A stretch of DNA of 64,000 bases from Kineosporia succinea (GTDB lineage: Bacteria > Actinomycetota > Actinomycetes > Actinomycetales > Kineosporiaceae): positions 7,871,241 through 7,935,240 of the forward strand of contig NZ_JAUSQZ010000001.1 of assembly GCF_030811555.1 (NCBI RefSeq). The letters run 5' to 3'. Under the pieces are notes generated by a model. That model saw nothing but the letters and a program-made list of their open reading frames with translations. It was not told the DNA's origin and made no database searches. Of the stretch, positions 17,081 through 26,272 are shown in pieces (the first letter of the stretch is position 1; every line of letters starts with the position of its first letter). The position numbers and the translations under genes are program-made.

Positions 17081-18240
17081 GTGGCTCCCTCCAGCGTGAC
17101 CCAGCGGCGTTCGTCCGCCGAGACCTTCATCGCCTCCACGGTTTCCGCGGCGACCAGTGCGTCCCGGATCGTGGCGCCGACCGGCCTGCCGGTGACGATC
17201 GACTCGGCCAGCCGGTACGCCTCGACCACTTTCAGGTCGTCGTAGCTCATCGGGTTGGCCGCGCCCGGCTGGAACGCGCCCAGCTCACCGTGCGCCGGGG
17301 TCACCATCAGCGTCGCGTACTGCGCGTCCTGCACGTCCTGGTCCAGGCACACGCGCAGCTCGCCCATGCGCCGGTAGTTCCAGGCCAGCGCCCCCTGGGT
17401 GCCGTGAACCTCGATGGAGTAAGCGTTCTGGTCGCCGACCTCGGTGCGGCTCGACTCCAGCACGCCCCGCGACCCGTCGCGCAGACGCAGCAGGGCCGCG
17501 ACGTAGTCCTCGTTCTCGACCGGCCGGCGGGGCCCGTCCGCACCCCGGCTGAAGTGCGAGGCGGCCCCGACCGCGGCCGGGCGCTCGGGGATGAACGTGG
17601 CCCGGTCGACCACCAGCTCGGACAGCTCGCCGACCACGAACCGGGTCAGGTCGACCGCGTGGCTGACCAGGTCGCCCAGCACCCCCGACCCCGCGTACTC
17701 GTTCTGGAAACGCCACGTCAGCGCCCCGTCCGGGTGCGCGGAGTAGTCCGAGCAGAAGCGCACGGCGGTGTGCTCGACCCGGCCCAGGCGGCCCGAGCGC
17801 ACCAGCTCGCGGGCGTGCTCGACGGCCGGGGCGTTGCGGTAGTTGAACCCGGCGGCCGCCTGCACCCCGGCGGCCTCCACCGCCTCGGCGATCTGGCGGG
17901 TCTCGCCCGCGCCCCGGCCCGCGGGCTTCTCCACCCACAGGTGCTTGCCCGCCGCGGCCGCCGCGACGGCCACCTCCCGGTGGATGAAGTTCGGCCCGGT
18001 CACGCAGACCACGTCGATGTCGTCGCGGGCGACCAGTTCCCGCCAGTCCCGGAACCGGTACTCGAAACCGAACGCCTGCGAGGCTCTTTCGGCCCGATCG
18101 TCGGACGCGGTGTCGGCCACCGCCACGAGCCGCGGCCGGAGGGACAGGCCCGGGTAGTGCTGCGGCAGGCGGCTGAAGGCCCGGGCGTGCACCTGCCCCA
18201 TCCAGCCGAACCCGACGACACCGATCCCGAGTTCCCTCAC
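17077..18240 (-). CDS. Gfo/Idh/MocA family oxidoreductase of the inositol operon
   Basis: A second NAD(P)-dependent dehydrogenase (387 aa). It shows [13 protein letters not shown] at the N-terminus, the EKP motif as WVEKPAGRG and the substrate-domain segment [16 protein letters not shown]. It is longer than IolG and more like proteins assigned to scyllo- or D-chiro-inositol oxidation (IolW/IolX type) or other polyols. The operon may therefore handle more than one inositol isomer. It overlaps the ABC ATPase gene upstream and iolG downstream by four bases. Confidence 0.85.
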   Translation of the reverse strand: MRELGIGVVGFGWMGQVHARAFSRLPQHYPGLSLRPRLVAVADTASDDRAERASQAFGFEYRFRDWRELVARDDIDVVCVTGPNFIHREVAVAAAAAGKHLWVEKPAGRGAGETRQIAEAVEAAGVQAAAGFNYRNAPAVEHARELVRSGRLGRVEHTAVRFCSDYSAHPDGALTWRFQNEYAGSGVLGDLVSHAVDLTRFVVGELSELVVDRATFIPERPAAVGAASHFSRGADGPRRPVENEDYVAALLRLRDGSRGVLESSRTEVGDQNAYSIEVHGTQGALAWNYRRMGELRVCLDQDVQDAQYATLMVTPAHGELGAFQPGAANPMSYDDLKVVEAYRLAESIVTGRPVGATIRDALVAAETVEAMKVSADERRWVTLEGAT

Positions 18241-19058
18241 TGCAGGTCCGCCCTCAGCTCGCTGACCACGCTGGAGTCGGTGCCCATCGTGCGTTCCAGC
18301 TCGTGCGCCAGCGACTCCAGCTCCGCACCCCCGGCCATCATCGAGACCAGCTCGTCCATCGGCAGGTCCTTCTTGGCGAAGTCGCCCAGGCTGCGCCCGC
18401 GCCGCAGCAGCACGAACCGGTCGCCGACCGGATGGGCGTGGTGCGGGTTGTGGGTGATGAAGACGACGCCCAGTCCCCGGTCACGCGCCTTGGCGATGTA
18501 CTTCAGCACCACTCCGGACTGCTTGACGCCCAGCGCCGCCGTCGGCTCGTCGAGGATGAGCACCCGGGCGCCGAAGTGCACGGCCCGGGCGATCGCCACG
18601 CACTGCCGCTCCCCGCCCGAGAGCGTGCCGATCGGCTGGTCGACGTCACGCAGGTCGATGCCCATCGCGGCGAGCTCGGTGCGGGTCGTCTCCTTCATCC
18701 GCGCCACGTCCAGCCGCCGCAACGGACCCCGGCCGCGGGTGACCTCACTGCCGAGGAAGAAGTTGCGCCACACCGGCATGAGCGGCACCACGGCGAGATC
18801 CTGGTACACCGTGGCGATCCCGGCGTCCAGCGCCTCGCGGGGGCTCGAGAGGCGGCGCTCCTGGTCGTCGATCAGCAGGGTGCCCTCACCGTGCGGGTGC
18901 GACCCCGCCAGGATCTTGATGAGCGTCGACTTGCCCGCGCCGTTGTCACCCAGCACGCAGGTGACCTCCCCCGAACGCACCGAGGTGCTGATCCCCTGCA
19001 GGGCGATGACGTTGCCGAACCGCTTGCCCAGGTCGCGGACCTCGATGAGCGCGCTCAC
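18237..19058 (-). CDS. ABC transporter ATP-binding protein (inositol/sugar uptake)
   Basis: A 273-aa single-domain ATPase of a sugar-type importer. Start GTG 19058 overlaps the permease stop (GTGA). Walker A is GDNGAGKST, the signature is LSGGERQ, Walker B is [12 protein letters not shown] and the switch His is in FITHNPHHA. Most ribose/inositol importers use a double-domain ATPase; this one is the single-domain FrcA-like kind. With the permease and lipoprotein upstream it should form a complete importer for myo-inositol or a related cyclitol. Confidence 0.9.
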   Translation of the reverse strand: MSALIEVRDLGKRFGNVIALQGISTSVRSGEVTCVLGDNGAGKSTLIKILAGSHPHGEGTLLIDDQERRLSSPREALDAGIATVYQDLAVVPLMPVWRNFFLGSEVTRGRGPLRRLDVARMKETTRTELAAMGIDLRDVDQPIGTLSGGERQCVAIARAVHFGARVLILDEPTAALGVKQSGVVLKYIAKARDRGLGVVFITHNPHHAHPVGDRFVLLRRGRSLGDFAKKDLPMDELVSMMAGGAELESLAHELERTMGTDSSVVSELRADLQ

Positions 19059-20092
19059 CGGGCCAGCTCCGCCCGGCGGCGCACCCATTCGTTGAGCAGC
19101 ACCGCCCCCAGCAGCATCGCGCCGAGAAAGGTGCGCAGCCAGTTGCTGTCCCACCCGGAGTAGACGATGCCCTGGTTGACCATCCCGTAGATCAGGGCGC
19201 CGAAGGCCGCCCCGATCGCCGAGCCGTAGCCCCCGGTGAGCAGGCACCCACCGACCACCGCGCAGATGATGTAGATGAACTCCTGGCCGACACCGGTGTT
19301 GCTCTGCACGGTGGAGGTACGGAACAGCGTCAGCATCCCGACCAGCCACCCGGCCGCCGCGGTCGTCATGAAAAGACCCACCTTGGCCCGGAACACGGGC
19401 ACCCCGACCTGCCGGGCCGCCCCCTGCGCGCCGCCCAGCGCGAAGATCCAGTTACCGACCCGGGTGCGCATCAGCACCCACGTCGCCACCGCCGTCACCG
19501 CGACCCACCAGAACACCGAGGCGTAGACGGAGCCGTTCTCACCCCAGTGCAGCGCCGACCCGAAGAGCACCCGGGGCTGGTCGTAGAACGGCACCCGGGA
19601 CATGCCCTGGATCGCGACCTGCCCGATCAGCGCCTTGGTGCCGGCCAGGTCGACGCCCTGCAGCACGAAGAACGTGCCCAGCGTGACGATGAAACTCGGC
19701 AGGCCGGTCTTCATCACCAGCACCCCGTTGAGCGCACCGACGGCCAGGGCCAGCACCAGCGCGACCAGGATCGCCACCCAGATGTTCAGGCCGTACTCGG
19801 TGGTGAGGACGCCGACCAGCAGACCGGTGAACCCCGTCATCGCCCCGGCCGACAGGTCGAACTCACCACCGATCATCAACAGCGCCACCGCGACCGCCAT
19901 GATCCCGATGGTGGACGAGCCGAGCAGCCACGTGCTCGAGCCGCCCGAGGTCGCGAACGCGTCGGTGGTGAACGAGAACCAGGCGAAGATGACCAGCGCC
20001 GCGACCATCGCGCCGCTCTCCGGTCTCTTCAGCACCTTCGTGACGCCCGACGAACCGCTGACCCGCTCGTCCTCCGCCACCGCGGCCGCCAT
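19055..20092 (-). CDS. ABC transporter permease (inositol/sugar uptake)
   Basis: A 345-aa membrane protein of the RbsC/XylH (BPD_transp_2) family with about ten transmembrane helices. The hallmark loop [16 protein letters not shown] and the later [17 protein letters not shown] are present. It would form the homodimeric channel of the importer. Its start overlaps the stop of the binding-protein gene by one base (TGATG) and its stop overlaps the ATPase start. A short charged cytoplasmic tail precedes the first helix. Confidence 0.92.
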   Translation of the reverse strand: MAAAVAEDERVSGSSGVTKVLKRPESGAMVAALVIFAWFSFTTDAFATSGGSSTWLLGSSTIGIMAVAVALLMIGGEFDLSAGAMTGFTGLLVGVLTTEYGLNIWVAILVALVLALAVGALNGVLVMKTGLPSFIVTLGTFFVLQGVDLAGTKALIGQVAIQGMSRVPFYDQPRVLFGSALHWGENGSVYASVFWWVAVTAVATWVLMRTRVGNWIFALGGAQGAARQVGVPVFRAKVGLFMTTAAAGWLVGMLTLFRTSTVQSNTGVGQEFIYIICAVVGGCLLTGGYGSAIGAAFGALIYGMVNQGIVYSGWDSNWLRTFLGAMLLGAVLLNEWVRRRAELAR

Positions 20093-21066
20093 CAGCGCGT
20101 GCCCTTGGCCGCGTACTCGGCCACCTGCGCGGCGTTGTCCTTGGTCACGAACGCCGGGCCGGAGTTGATCGGCTGGCCGCCACCCACGTCGTTGCCGTTG
20201 ACCGACTTCAGGTACAGCGTGGTCACCCCGAGAAAGCCCTGCACGTAGGGCTGCTGGTCGACGGCGAAAAGGATCTTGCCGTCCTCGATGTTGCTGACCA
20301 CGTCCTCGGACAGGTCGAACGTCGCGATCTTGGCATCGCTGCCCGACTCCCCGACCGCGTTCACCGCGTCCACCGCGTACTGACCGCCGAGGGTGAGCAC
20401 CGTGTCGACGTCCGGATCCGCCTGCAGCTTGGAGGTGACCGAGGCCTGCACGGCCGCGTCGTCGGTGCCGTCGACCTGGAGGTTCTCCATCGCGCCGAAC
20501 GCACCGGCCGACGACTTGCAGCGTTCCTCCAGGCCCACGTTGCCGGCCTCGTGGATCACGCAGATCGCCTTCTTCAACCCCTCGGACTTCAGACGCTCAC
20601 CGACCGCCTCGCCCGCGACCGACTCGCTCTGGCCGATGTGCGTGATCGCCCCGAACTCGGCCGAGCGATCCACCCCGGAGTTGATCGTGACCACCGGGAT
20701 GCCCGCCGCCACGGCCGCTTTCACGCTCTCCTCGAGCCCGTCCGGGTTGGCCATCGAGACCACGATGCCGTCGGACTTGCTCGCCACCGCCGCGTCGATC
20801 AGCTGCGCCTGCTTGGCCGGGTCCGGATCGGCGTTGTACTCCACGGTCGCGCCGTAGTCCTTGCCCGCCTTCTCGGCGCCCGACTTCACCCGGTCCCAGA
20901 ACGCGTCGCCCGGGCCGGAGTGCGTGATCACCGCGTAGGTGAACCCGCTGTCCGCCGTCCCCGACGCGTCCTCCTCCTTGCCCGTGCCGCTGCACGCGGC
21001 CAGCACACCGCCGGCCAGCAGGACCGCCCCGATGGTGCCGAGCACTCGCTTGGTGTTCACGTGCAT
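20092..21066 (-). CDS. Periplasmic-binding-type lipoprotein (inositol/sugar)
   Basis: A 324-aa substrate-binding lipoprotein of the PBP1 sugar-binding (RbsB/XylF-like) class. The lipobox is LAAC (Cys25) after KRVLGTIGAVLLAGGVL, with a Ser/Gly/Glu linker behind it. Typical ligand-pocket segments follow (GDAFWDRVKSGAEKAG, DGIVVSMANPDG and TVLTLGGQYAVDAV). It is anchored to the outer face of the membrane. The cognate sugar is inferred as an inositol from the operon. It is followed directly by the permease gene. Confidence 0.92.
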   Translation of the reverse strand: MHVNTKRVLGTIGAVLLAGGVLAACSGTGKEEDASGTADSGFTYAVITHSGPGDAFWDRVKSGAEKAGKDYGATVEYNADPDPAKQAQLIDAAVASKSDGIVVSMANPDGLEESVKAAVAAGIPVVTINSGVDRSAEFGAITHIGQSESVAGEAVGERLKSEGLKKAICVIHEAGNVGLEERCKSSAGAFGAMENLQVDGTDDAAVQASVTSKLQADPDVDTVLTLGGQYAVDAVNAVGESGSDAKIATFDLSEDVVSNIEDGKILFAVDQQPYVQGFLGVTTLYLKSVNGNDVGGGQPINSGPAFVTKDNAAQVAEYAAKGTR

Positions 21067-21127
21067 CCCCTGTCGTCAGGGAGACCACCACCGGTCTCCG
21101 TGGAAGCACCGCAGGCCGAACGCTGAA

Positions 21128-22000
21128 CTACGCCAGAGCATCTTCGACGAAGGCCAGGCAACGGCGCACGTCGGCGACCGGGCCCTCGCCGTCGGGCTCA
21201 CCGTCCCGCAGCATCAGATCCTGCTCCAGGACGTACCACCCGCGATACCCCGCGGCCTCGAGCGCGTCGATCATGGCCCGTACGTCCACCGATCCCTGAC
21301 CCAGAACCCTCCACAGGCCCCCGGCGACCGCGTCGGAGAACGAGATCTCCCCCGCCCGGACCCGGGCCGCCAGCGCCGCGTCCACGTCCTTGAGGTGCAC
21401 GTGAGCGACCCGCGCCGGATTCGCCAGCGTGATCGCGACCGGATCGGCCCCCGCGGCCACCAGGTGCCCGGTGTCGACGCACAGGCCGATGCGCGAGCCC
21501 TCGAGCACCCGCCGCACGTCGTCGGCGTTCTCCACCAGGGTGCCCATGTGCGGGTGCACCACCGCGAGAAGGCCACGCGCACCGACGTGTTCGGAGATCC
21601 GGTCGAGACGTGCGAGCAGCGTCGTCCACTGCGTGTCGTCGAGCACCGGCCGCGCGTCGTACCCCTGGCCCCCGGTGACCGCGGCCAGCACCACCACGCC
21701 CGCGCCGGCCGCCCGGCAGGCATCGACGAACGCGTCGACCGCGGGCAGCGGGTCGTGGCGGTCGTCGTGCAGCACCACCGGGAGGAAGCCGCCGACCGCG
21801 CGCAGACCGTACGAGCTCAGGGTCGCGGCCTTGTCGGCGGGGGCGTCGGGCAGGAAACCGTCGGGGCCGAACTCGGTGGCCCTCAGACCCAGTGAGCGCA
21901 TGTCACCCAGCACGCGCTGTGCGGGCAGCTGGTGGCCCCAGCCCGGGACCTCGCAGACGCCCCACGAGATCGGGGCCCCGGCAATACGGTCGGTGAACAT
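21128..22000 (-). CDS. iolE: Inosose dehydratase-like TIM-barrel protein
   Basis: IolE dehydrates scyllo-inosose to the diketo compound used by IolD. The 290-aa protein has the opening APISWGVCEVPGWG that matches the conserved N-terminus of IolE. Metal-binding barrel residues are in VVHPHMGTLVE, LCVDTGHL and HVHLKDV, ending with GWYVLEQDL. It is the first gene of the operon and lies next to the palindromic operator. Related xylose-isomerase-like epimerases cannot be fully excluded, but the context makes IolE the best reading. Confidence 0.9.
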   Translation of the reverse strand: MFTDRIAGAPISWGVCEVPGWGHQLPAQRVLGDMRSLGLRATEFGPDGFLPDAPADKAATLSSYGLRAVGGFLPVVLHDDRHDPLPAVDAFVDACRAAGAGVVVLAAVTGGQGYDARPVLDDTQWTTLLARLDRISEHVGARGLLAVVHPHMGTLVENADDVRRVLEGSRIGLCVDTGHLVAAGADPVAITLANPARVAHVHLKDVDAALAARVRAGEISFSDAVAGGLWRVLGQGSVDVRAMIDALEAAGYRGWYVLEQDLMLRDGEPDGEGPVADVRRCLAFVEDALA

Positions 22001-22020
22001 CGTTGTTCCTTCCGCTCACG

Positions 22021-22038
22021 AGTTTGTCATGACAAACT
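22021..22038. promoter_or_regulatory. Palindromic operator between iol operon and GntR gene
   Basis: AGTTTGTCATGACAAACT is a perfect 18-bp palindrome 21 bp upstream of iolE and 80 bp upstream of the divergent GntR start. Its length, AT-rich flanks and symmetric TGTC...GACA core fit a GntR/HutC-family dimer site. A half-site TTGTCA recurs at 22076-22081. It probably controls both directions, released by an inositol intermediate. Confidence 0.75.
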
Positions 22039-22117
22039 GTTCCGGATCCCTGCACTGTGGTTGCTGCCACACTCGTTGTCAAGGGTCGATCACCAGCACC
22101 GGAAGGGGTGGACGAGC

Positions 22118-22849
22118 ATGGATCCCTTCGCCCTCGACCGCTCGAGTCCGGTCCCCCTGTACTTCCAGATCGCCGAGCAGTACGAGCAGGCGATCGTGGA
22201 CGGACGGCTCCGGCCGGGCGACCGGCTCGAGACCGAGGTCGCCCTGGCCCGGCAGCTGGGGCTCTCGCGCCCGACCGTGCGCCAGGCCATCCAGCTGCTC
22301 GTCGACAAGGGCCTGCTGGTGCGCAAGCGCGGCGTCGGCACACAGGTGGTGCACGCGCAGGTGCGCCGGGCGCTGGAACTGACCAGCCTGTTCGACGACC
22401 TGAGCCGCGCCGGTCAGGCGCCGCGCACCCAGATCCTCGGGCTGAGAAGGGTTTCCGCCGAGCCCGCCCAGGCCCAGCCGCTGCAGGTGGCGCCGGGCGA
22501 GCCGATCTGGCTCCTGGAACGGCTGCGCCTGGTGGGCGACGAACCGCTCGCGGTCCTGCGCAACTGCCTGCGCACCGGCCTGGTCGACCTCGAGGCCTTC
22601 GATCTCGAGCGCCAGGGTCTGTACGGCTCGCTGCGCCGGGCGGGCATCTCGATGTCGGTGGCCCGGCAGCGCGTCGGGGCGCGCCGGGCCTCACCCGCCG
22701 AAGCGGCTCTGCTCAGCGAGGATCCGGGCGCGCCCCTGCTGACCATGGAGCGCACGGCCTACGACAACGCGGGGCGCGTGGTCGAGTTCGGGCAGCACGT
22801 GTACCGACCCGACCTGTACTCCTTCGAGACGACGCTGGTGCAGCGGTAG
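22118..22849 (+). CDS. GntR-family regulator with UTRA effector domain
   Basis: A 243-aa HutC-subfamily repressor. The start ATG 22118 follows GGAAGGGGTGGACGAG. The winged HTH covers residues 5-75 (TEVALARQLGLSRPTVRQAI is the recognition unit). The UTRA ligand-binding domain covers about 90-240 (LERLRLVGDEPLAVLRNCL and the end VVEFGQHVYRPDLYSFE). It is divergent from the inositol operon across a perfect palindrome, so it is the likely iol repressor. The ligand would be an inositol metabolite. It is different from the DeoR-type IolR of Bacillus. Confidence 0.92.
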   Translation: MDPFALDRSSPVPLYFQIAEQYEQAIVDGRLRPGDRLETEVALARQLGLSRPTVRQAIQLLVDKGLLVRKRGVGTQVVHAQVRRALELTSLFDDLSRAGQAPRTQILGLRRVSAEPAQAQPLQVAPGEPIWLLERLRLVGDEPLAVLRNCLRTGLVDLEAFDLERQGLYGSLRRAGISMSVARQRVGARRASPAEAALLSEDPGAPLLTMERTAYDNAGRVVEFGQHVYRPDLYSFETTLVQR

Positions 22850-22919
22850 ACCTGGGTGCGGCGGCAGACCTCGGGTGGCAGGAGACCTGGGTGCGGCGGC
22901 AGACCTGGGTGCGGCGGCA
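22849..22919 (+). repeat. 18-bp direct repeats after the GntR gene
   Basis: GACCTGGGTGCGGCGGCA occurs three times (22849-22866, 22884-22901, 22902-22919), with one imperfect 17-bp copy between the first and second. The array starts on the last base of the GntR stop codon and fills the gap to the convergent reductase gene. It may be a slippage product or part of transcription ending. Confidence 0.7.
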
Positions 22920-22935
22920 GAACGGGTCGCCGCAC

Positions 22936-23508
22936 TCAGCGCACGACGTCGAAGACGTTCTTCTGCACACCGTTGCCGTAGGTCTCGTGCTCGACGAGAA
23001 CCAGCTTCTGCCTGGCCTTGTCGGTGTCGCTGAACAGCCGCTTGCCCGCGCCCAGCAGCACCGGGAAGACCAGCAGGTGGTAGCGGTCGATCAGGCCGGC
23101 GTCGGACAGCGCGTGGTTGAGCCGGGCGCTGCCGTGCATCAGGATCGGGCCGCCCTCGGTCTGCTTCAGCGCGGCGACCTCCTCGAGCGATCGCAGGATC
23201 GTGGTCGGCCCCCAGTTGTCGACCAGGTCGCCCTCACCCAGCGTCGTCGACACGACGTACTTGGGCATCTCCTTGTAGGTCGAGAACTCCTCCATCGCGG
23301 GCCAGACCGGGCTGAACGCCTGGTAGCTGACCCGCCCGAGCAGCAGGGCGCCGGCCTCGGTCTGCTCCCGGCCCTTGATCTCGTAGGCCTCGGGCACGAA
23401 CTCGATGTCCTGGTAGGTCCAGCCCGAGTTGCGGTACTCGGGCTCCCCGCCGGGGCCCTCCACGACGCCGTCGAGCGAGACGAACGCGGTGCTGATCAGA
23501 GTGCGCAT
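22936..23508 (-). CDS. Dihydrofolate-reductase-family (RibD C-terminal) protein
   Basis: A 190-aa protein of the RibD-C/DHFR-like superfamily that usually binds NADPH. Landmarks are the N-terminal TAFVSLDGVVEGPGG, LLLGRVSYQAF in the middle and GPILMHGSARLNHAL with LLVFPVLLGAGKRLF near the end. It is neither a true FolA nor the bifunctional RibD (no deaminase domain). The natural substrate is unknown. AGGAAG precedes ATG 23508. It is a monocistronic gene. Confidence 0.85.
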   Translation of the reverse strand: MRTLISTAFVSLDGVVEGPGGEPEYRNSGWTYQDIEFVPEAYEIKGREQTEAGALLLGRVSYQAFSPVWPAMEEFSTYKEMPKYVVSTTLGEGDLVDNWGPTTILRSLEEVAALKQTEGGPILMHGSARLNHALSDAGLIDRYHLLVFPVLLGAGKRLFSDTDKARQKLVLVEHETYGNGVQKNVFDVVR

Positions 23509-23674
23509 GGCTGCTTCCTGTCGTCGGGTCCGAGCGGCGCGAGTCTACGCAGGTCATCCTTTGGTTGACCGGTGATCTCGCACTTCGGGCGGACGCCGGT
23601 GAACGATCCGGTGCGTACCTTCATCAACAGGACGAAGCGCCACCCAGGCCTTCCAGTCACGTGGGGAGCACATC

Positions 23675-23974
23675 ATGAACAGCACCGCCGGCCACCGGCC
23701 GAACCCGGCCCAGCTCGTCCTGGCCAGCCGCCCGGCCCTCGCCTACCTGGCCGTGGTGACCGCGGCCGGGCTCTTCACCGTCTGGTCCACCTCGACCCAC
23801 GACGCCCCGGACGCCGACCTGTCCGGTGTCTGGCCGATTTTCGCGACGCTGCCGTGGTCACTGCCCCTGATGACGGTGACGCCGGAGAACCCGGCCGCCT
23901 TCGCCGCGGTCATCGCGATCAGCGCTCTGGTGAACGCCACCCTGATCGCCTGGGCCACCCGGCGTCGCTCCTGA
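23675..23974 (+). CDS. Small membrane protein, SCO4225-like
   Basis: A 99-aa protein with three hydrophobic stretches (about residues 21-37, 47-62 and 73-93) and a positively charged end. The arrangement, with ATLPWSLPL in the middle, resembles small actinobacterial membrane proteins of the SCO4225 type. Function is unknown in that family. GGGGAG precedes ATG 23675. It stands between the reductase gene and the Nramp-like carrier in the same direction as the latter, with 121 bp between. Confidence 0.65.
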   Translation: MNSTAGHRPNPAQLVLASRPALAYLAVVTAAGLFTVWSTSTHDAPDADLSGVWPIFATLPWSLPLMTVTPENPAAFAAVIAISALVNATLIAWATRRRS

Positions 23975-24095
23975 GACGCGTCCACCCGGGCCGCCGGCAG
24001 CGCGCCCGTTCACCGACACGTCACCCCACCGACCCCGCGTCCGTCGGATCATGGTCGTTCCCGCACCTGCCGCTCCCTGGCGACAAGGACGACGC

Positions 24096-25511
24096 ATGAG
24101 CACAGACGCCTTCGACCTGAAGACCGGGAACCTGCCCGCCCCCGAGGTGCGCGACCTGCCCGAACCACCGCGGAGAATGGCCCGGCTGATCGGCCCGGGC
24201 ATCGTCGCCTCCGGTGTCGGCCTGGCCTCGGGCGAGTTCATCCTGTGGCCCTACATCACCAGCCAGGTCGGGCTCGTCTTCCTCTGGGGAGCCGCGCTCG
24301 GCCTGACCGTGCAGTGGTTCCTGAACATGGAGATCGAGCGCTACACCCTGGCCACCGGCGAGACCGCGCTCAGCGGGTTCAACCGCTACTGGAAGCACTG
24401 GGGCCTGTTCTTCGTGCTGCTGGCCGTGTTCCAGAATCTCTGGCCGGGCTGGGTGACCGCCGCCGCGACGATGCTCACCTACCTGTTCGGCGGGAACGTC
24501 ACGGTGATCGCCGTGCTCATGCTGCTGACGATCGGGGCCCTGCTCACGCTCGCCCCGGTCGTCTACACGCTGATGGAGCGGCTGCTCGTGGTCAAGGTCG
24601 CGGTGATCGGGCTGTTCTTCGTCGTCGCGGTGAGCCTGGCGATCACGGCCGACACCTGGAAGGCCCTGCCCGACGCCGTCACCCACGCCGGGCAGTTCCC
24701 CGGCGACATCGAGTTCGCCGTCCTGATGGGGGCCATCGCCTTCGCCGGGGCCGGCGGCGGGCAGAACCTGTGCCAGAGCAACTGGATCCGTGACAAGGGC
24801 TTCGGCATGGGCGCCTACCTGCCCCGGCTGACCAGCCCGATCACCGGCCGGCCGACGGCCGCGACCGCTTCCGGCGCAACGGTCTTCGAACCGACCCCGG
24901 TGAACCTGCGCCGCTGGCAGCGCTGGTGGCGCTTCGCCAACTGGGAGCAGGCCCTGACCTTCGCCCTCATCACCTTCGTGACGATCCTGCTGACGTCGAT
25001 GCTGGCGCACTCGACCGTGCTCGGCTCGGCCGGCCTGGTCAACACGATCGACTTCCTCGACGTCGAGGGCCAGGCCCTGAAAACCGCGGTGGGCGGCTGG
25101 TTCGGCACCCTGTTCTGGGCGGTCGGCGCGTTCTCCCTGTTCGCCGCGGCCGCCGGGATCGTCGACTACACCAGCCGCCTGATCGCCGACAACCTGAAAG
25201 TCACCTACCTGGGCCGCCGCCCGGTCAGCGAGAACACGATCTACTTCGCCGGCGTCTGGGTGCTGGTGCTGATCGGTGCGTCGATCCTCGCCGTCGGCCT
25301 CGATCAACCCCTGGTGCTGCTGGTGATCTCCGCCTGCGTGGCCGGCGTCAGCATGTTCTTCTACAGTTTCCTGCTGCTCCTCATGAACCGCCGGGCCCTC
25401 CCCCAGGCCATCCGAGTCGGCGGGATCCGCGCCGCCGCACTGCTTTTCAGCACGGGTTTCTTCGGCACCCTGTCGGTGATCACGATCTCCACGCAGGTGC
25501 AGAAGTTCTGA
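24096..25511 (+). CDS. Nramp-family-like membrane transporter without metal-site motifs
   Basis: A 471-aa integral membrane protein with about eleven helices and the fold signature of Nramp carriers. Its first helix reads IGPGIVASGVGLASGEF. The metal-binding DPGN of true manganese/iron Nramps is replaced by GLAS, and the helix-6 MPH motif is replaced by AFAGAGGGQN. A divalent-metal role is therefore doubtful; it may move another ion or a small solute. Start ATG 24096 was chosen because it gives the natural N-terminus with a GACAAGGACG upstream region. No regulator is adjacent. Confidence 0.8.
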   Translation: MSTDAFDLKTGNLPAPEVRDLPEPPRRMARLIGPGIVASGVGLASGEFILWPYITSQVGLVFLWGAALGLTVQWFLNMEIERYTLATGETALSGFNRYWKHWGLFFVLLAVFQNLWPGWVTAAATMLTYLFGGNVTVIAVLMLLTIGALLTLAPVVYTLMERLLVVKVAVIGLFFVVAVSLAITADTWKALPDAVTHAGQFPGDIEFAVLMGAIAFAGAGGGQNLCQSNWIRDKGFGMGAYLPRLTSPITGRPTAATASGATVFEPTPVNLRRWQRWWRFANWEQALTFALITFVTILLTSMLAHSTVLGSAGLVNTIDFLDVEGQALKTAVGGWFGTLFWAVGAFSLFAAAAGIVDYTSRLIADNLKVTYLGRRPVSENTIYFAGVWVLVLIGASILAVGLDQPLVLLVISACVAGVSMFFYSFLLLLMNRRALPQAIRVGGIRAAALLFSTGFFGTLSVITISTQVQKF

Positions 25512-25635
25512 CCCCACCGACGGGGCACGCGCCGGTCACCACCGGCGCGCCCCTCACCGGACGTCGTGATTCCCCCCCCCGAAGAGGTCGTCTGGAAGAC
25601 TCGCCCCGTCGAGTCGCCCGGACGAAGGAGCATGC

Positions 25636-26223
25636 ATGAACGCCGAACGCGAGGTCCGGGCCCGGATCGAGCAGGGGCTCGTCCACACCGAGTCGCAGGC
25701 CGCGTTCCGGAACCACCTCCGCCGCACCGACGAGATCTTCGCGTACAACCACACCCCGCCGGGCGAGGCGTCCCGGCGCCGCGAACTGCTCGAGGCCATC
25801 CTCGGGTCGGTCGGGGCCCGCACGGTGCTGCTGCCGCCGTTCCACGCCGGGTTCGGCAGCAACGTGCATATCGGCGACGACTTCTTCGGCAACGTCAACC
25901 TCACGTTCGTCGACGACGTGGACATCCGCATCGGCCACGGCGTGATGATCGCGCCCGGCGTCACGCTCACCACCACCGGGCACCCGGTGCACCCCGACCG
26001 CCGCGTCGACTTCGCCCGCTTCTCCGAGCCGATCGTGATCGAGGACAAGGTCTGGATCGGCAGCAACGTCGTCGTCCTGCCCGGGGTGCGGATCGGCCGG
26101 GGCTCCGTCATCGGCGCGGGAAGCGTTGTCAGCCGGGACATCCCGCCGATGGTCGTGGCCCTCGGCGCGCCCTGCCGGGTGCTGAGACCGATCACGGACG
26201 ACGACCTCACCACCCGCGCCTAG
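25636..26223 (+). CDS. Maltose/galactoside O-acetyltransferase-like hexapeptide enzyme
   Basis: A 195-aa left-handed beta-helix acetyltransferase of the Maa/LacA/NodL family, transferring acetyl from acetyl-CoA to a sugar hydroxyl. The N-terminal cap (ARIEQGLVHTESQAAFRNH) is followed by hexapeptide turns. The catalytic His is in TTTGHPVHPDRR, and the end carries IGRGSVIGAGSVVSRDIP. Start ATG 25636 follows GGAGC. A run of nine C lies in its leader (25572-25580). The sugar is not identifiable; such enzymes often act as detoxifying thiogalactoside acetylases. Confidence 0.88.
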   Translation: MNAEREVRARIEQGLVHTESQAAFRNHLRRTDEIFAYNHTPPGEASRRRELLEAILGSVGARTVLLPPFHAGFGSNVHIGDDFFGNVNLTFVDDVDIRIGHGVMIAPGVTLTTTGHPVHPDRRVDFARFSEPIVIEDKVWIGSNVVVLPGVRIGRGSVIGAGSVVSRDIPPMVVALGAPCRVLRPITDDDLTTRA

Positions 26224-26259
26224 GCCTGTCCGGGCCGGGCGGGGCCAGACTGTTGTCCC

Positions 26260-26265
26260 TACCCT
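26260..26265 (+). promoter_or_regulatory. -10 element of the PLP dehydratase gene (leaderless layout)
   Basis: TACCCT ends seven bases before ATG 26273 and no Shine-Dalgarno is visible, so transcript and translation probably begin together. GTG 26267 is an alternative start but would be too close to the -10. Confidence 0.5.
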
Positions 26266-26272
26266 GGTGACC

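Noticed and set aside
17290-19095. Long plus-strand frame opposite the Gfo/Idh and ABC ATPase genes
   Set aside because: It spans two genes of the other strand that carry full motifs, and has shadow composition.
25572-25580. Run of nine C in the leader of the hexapeptide acetyltransferase gene
   Set aside because: It could vary in length, but it is outside the coding region and not at a recognisable promoter spacer; it may be only a GC-rich chance run.
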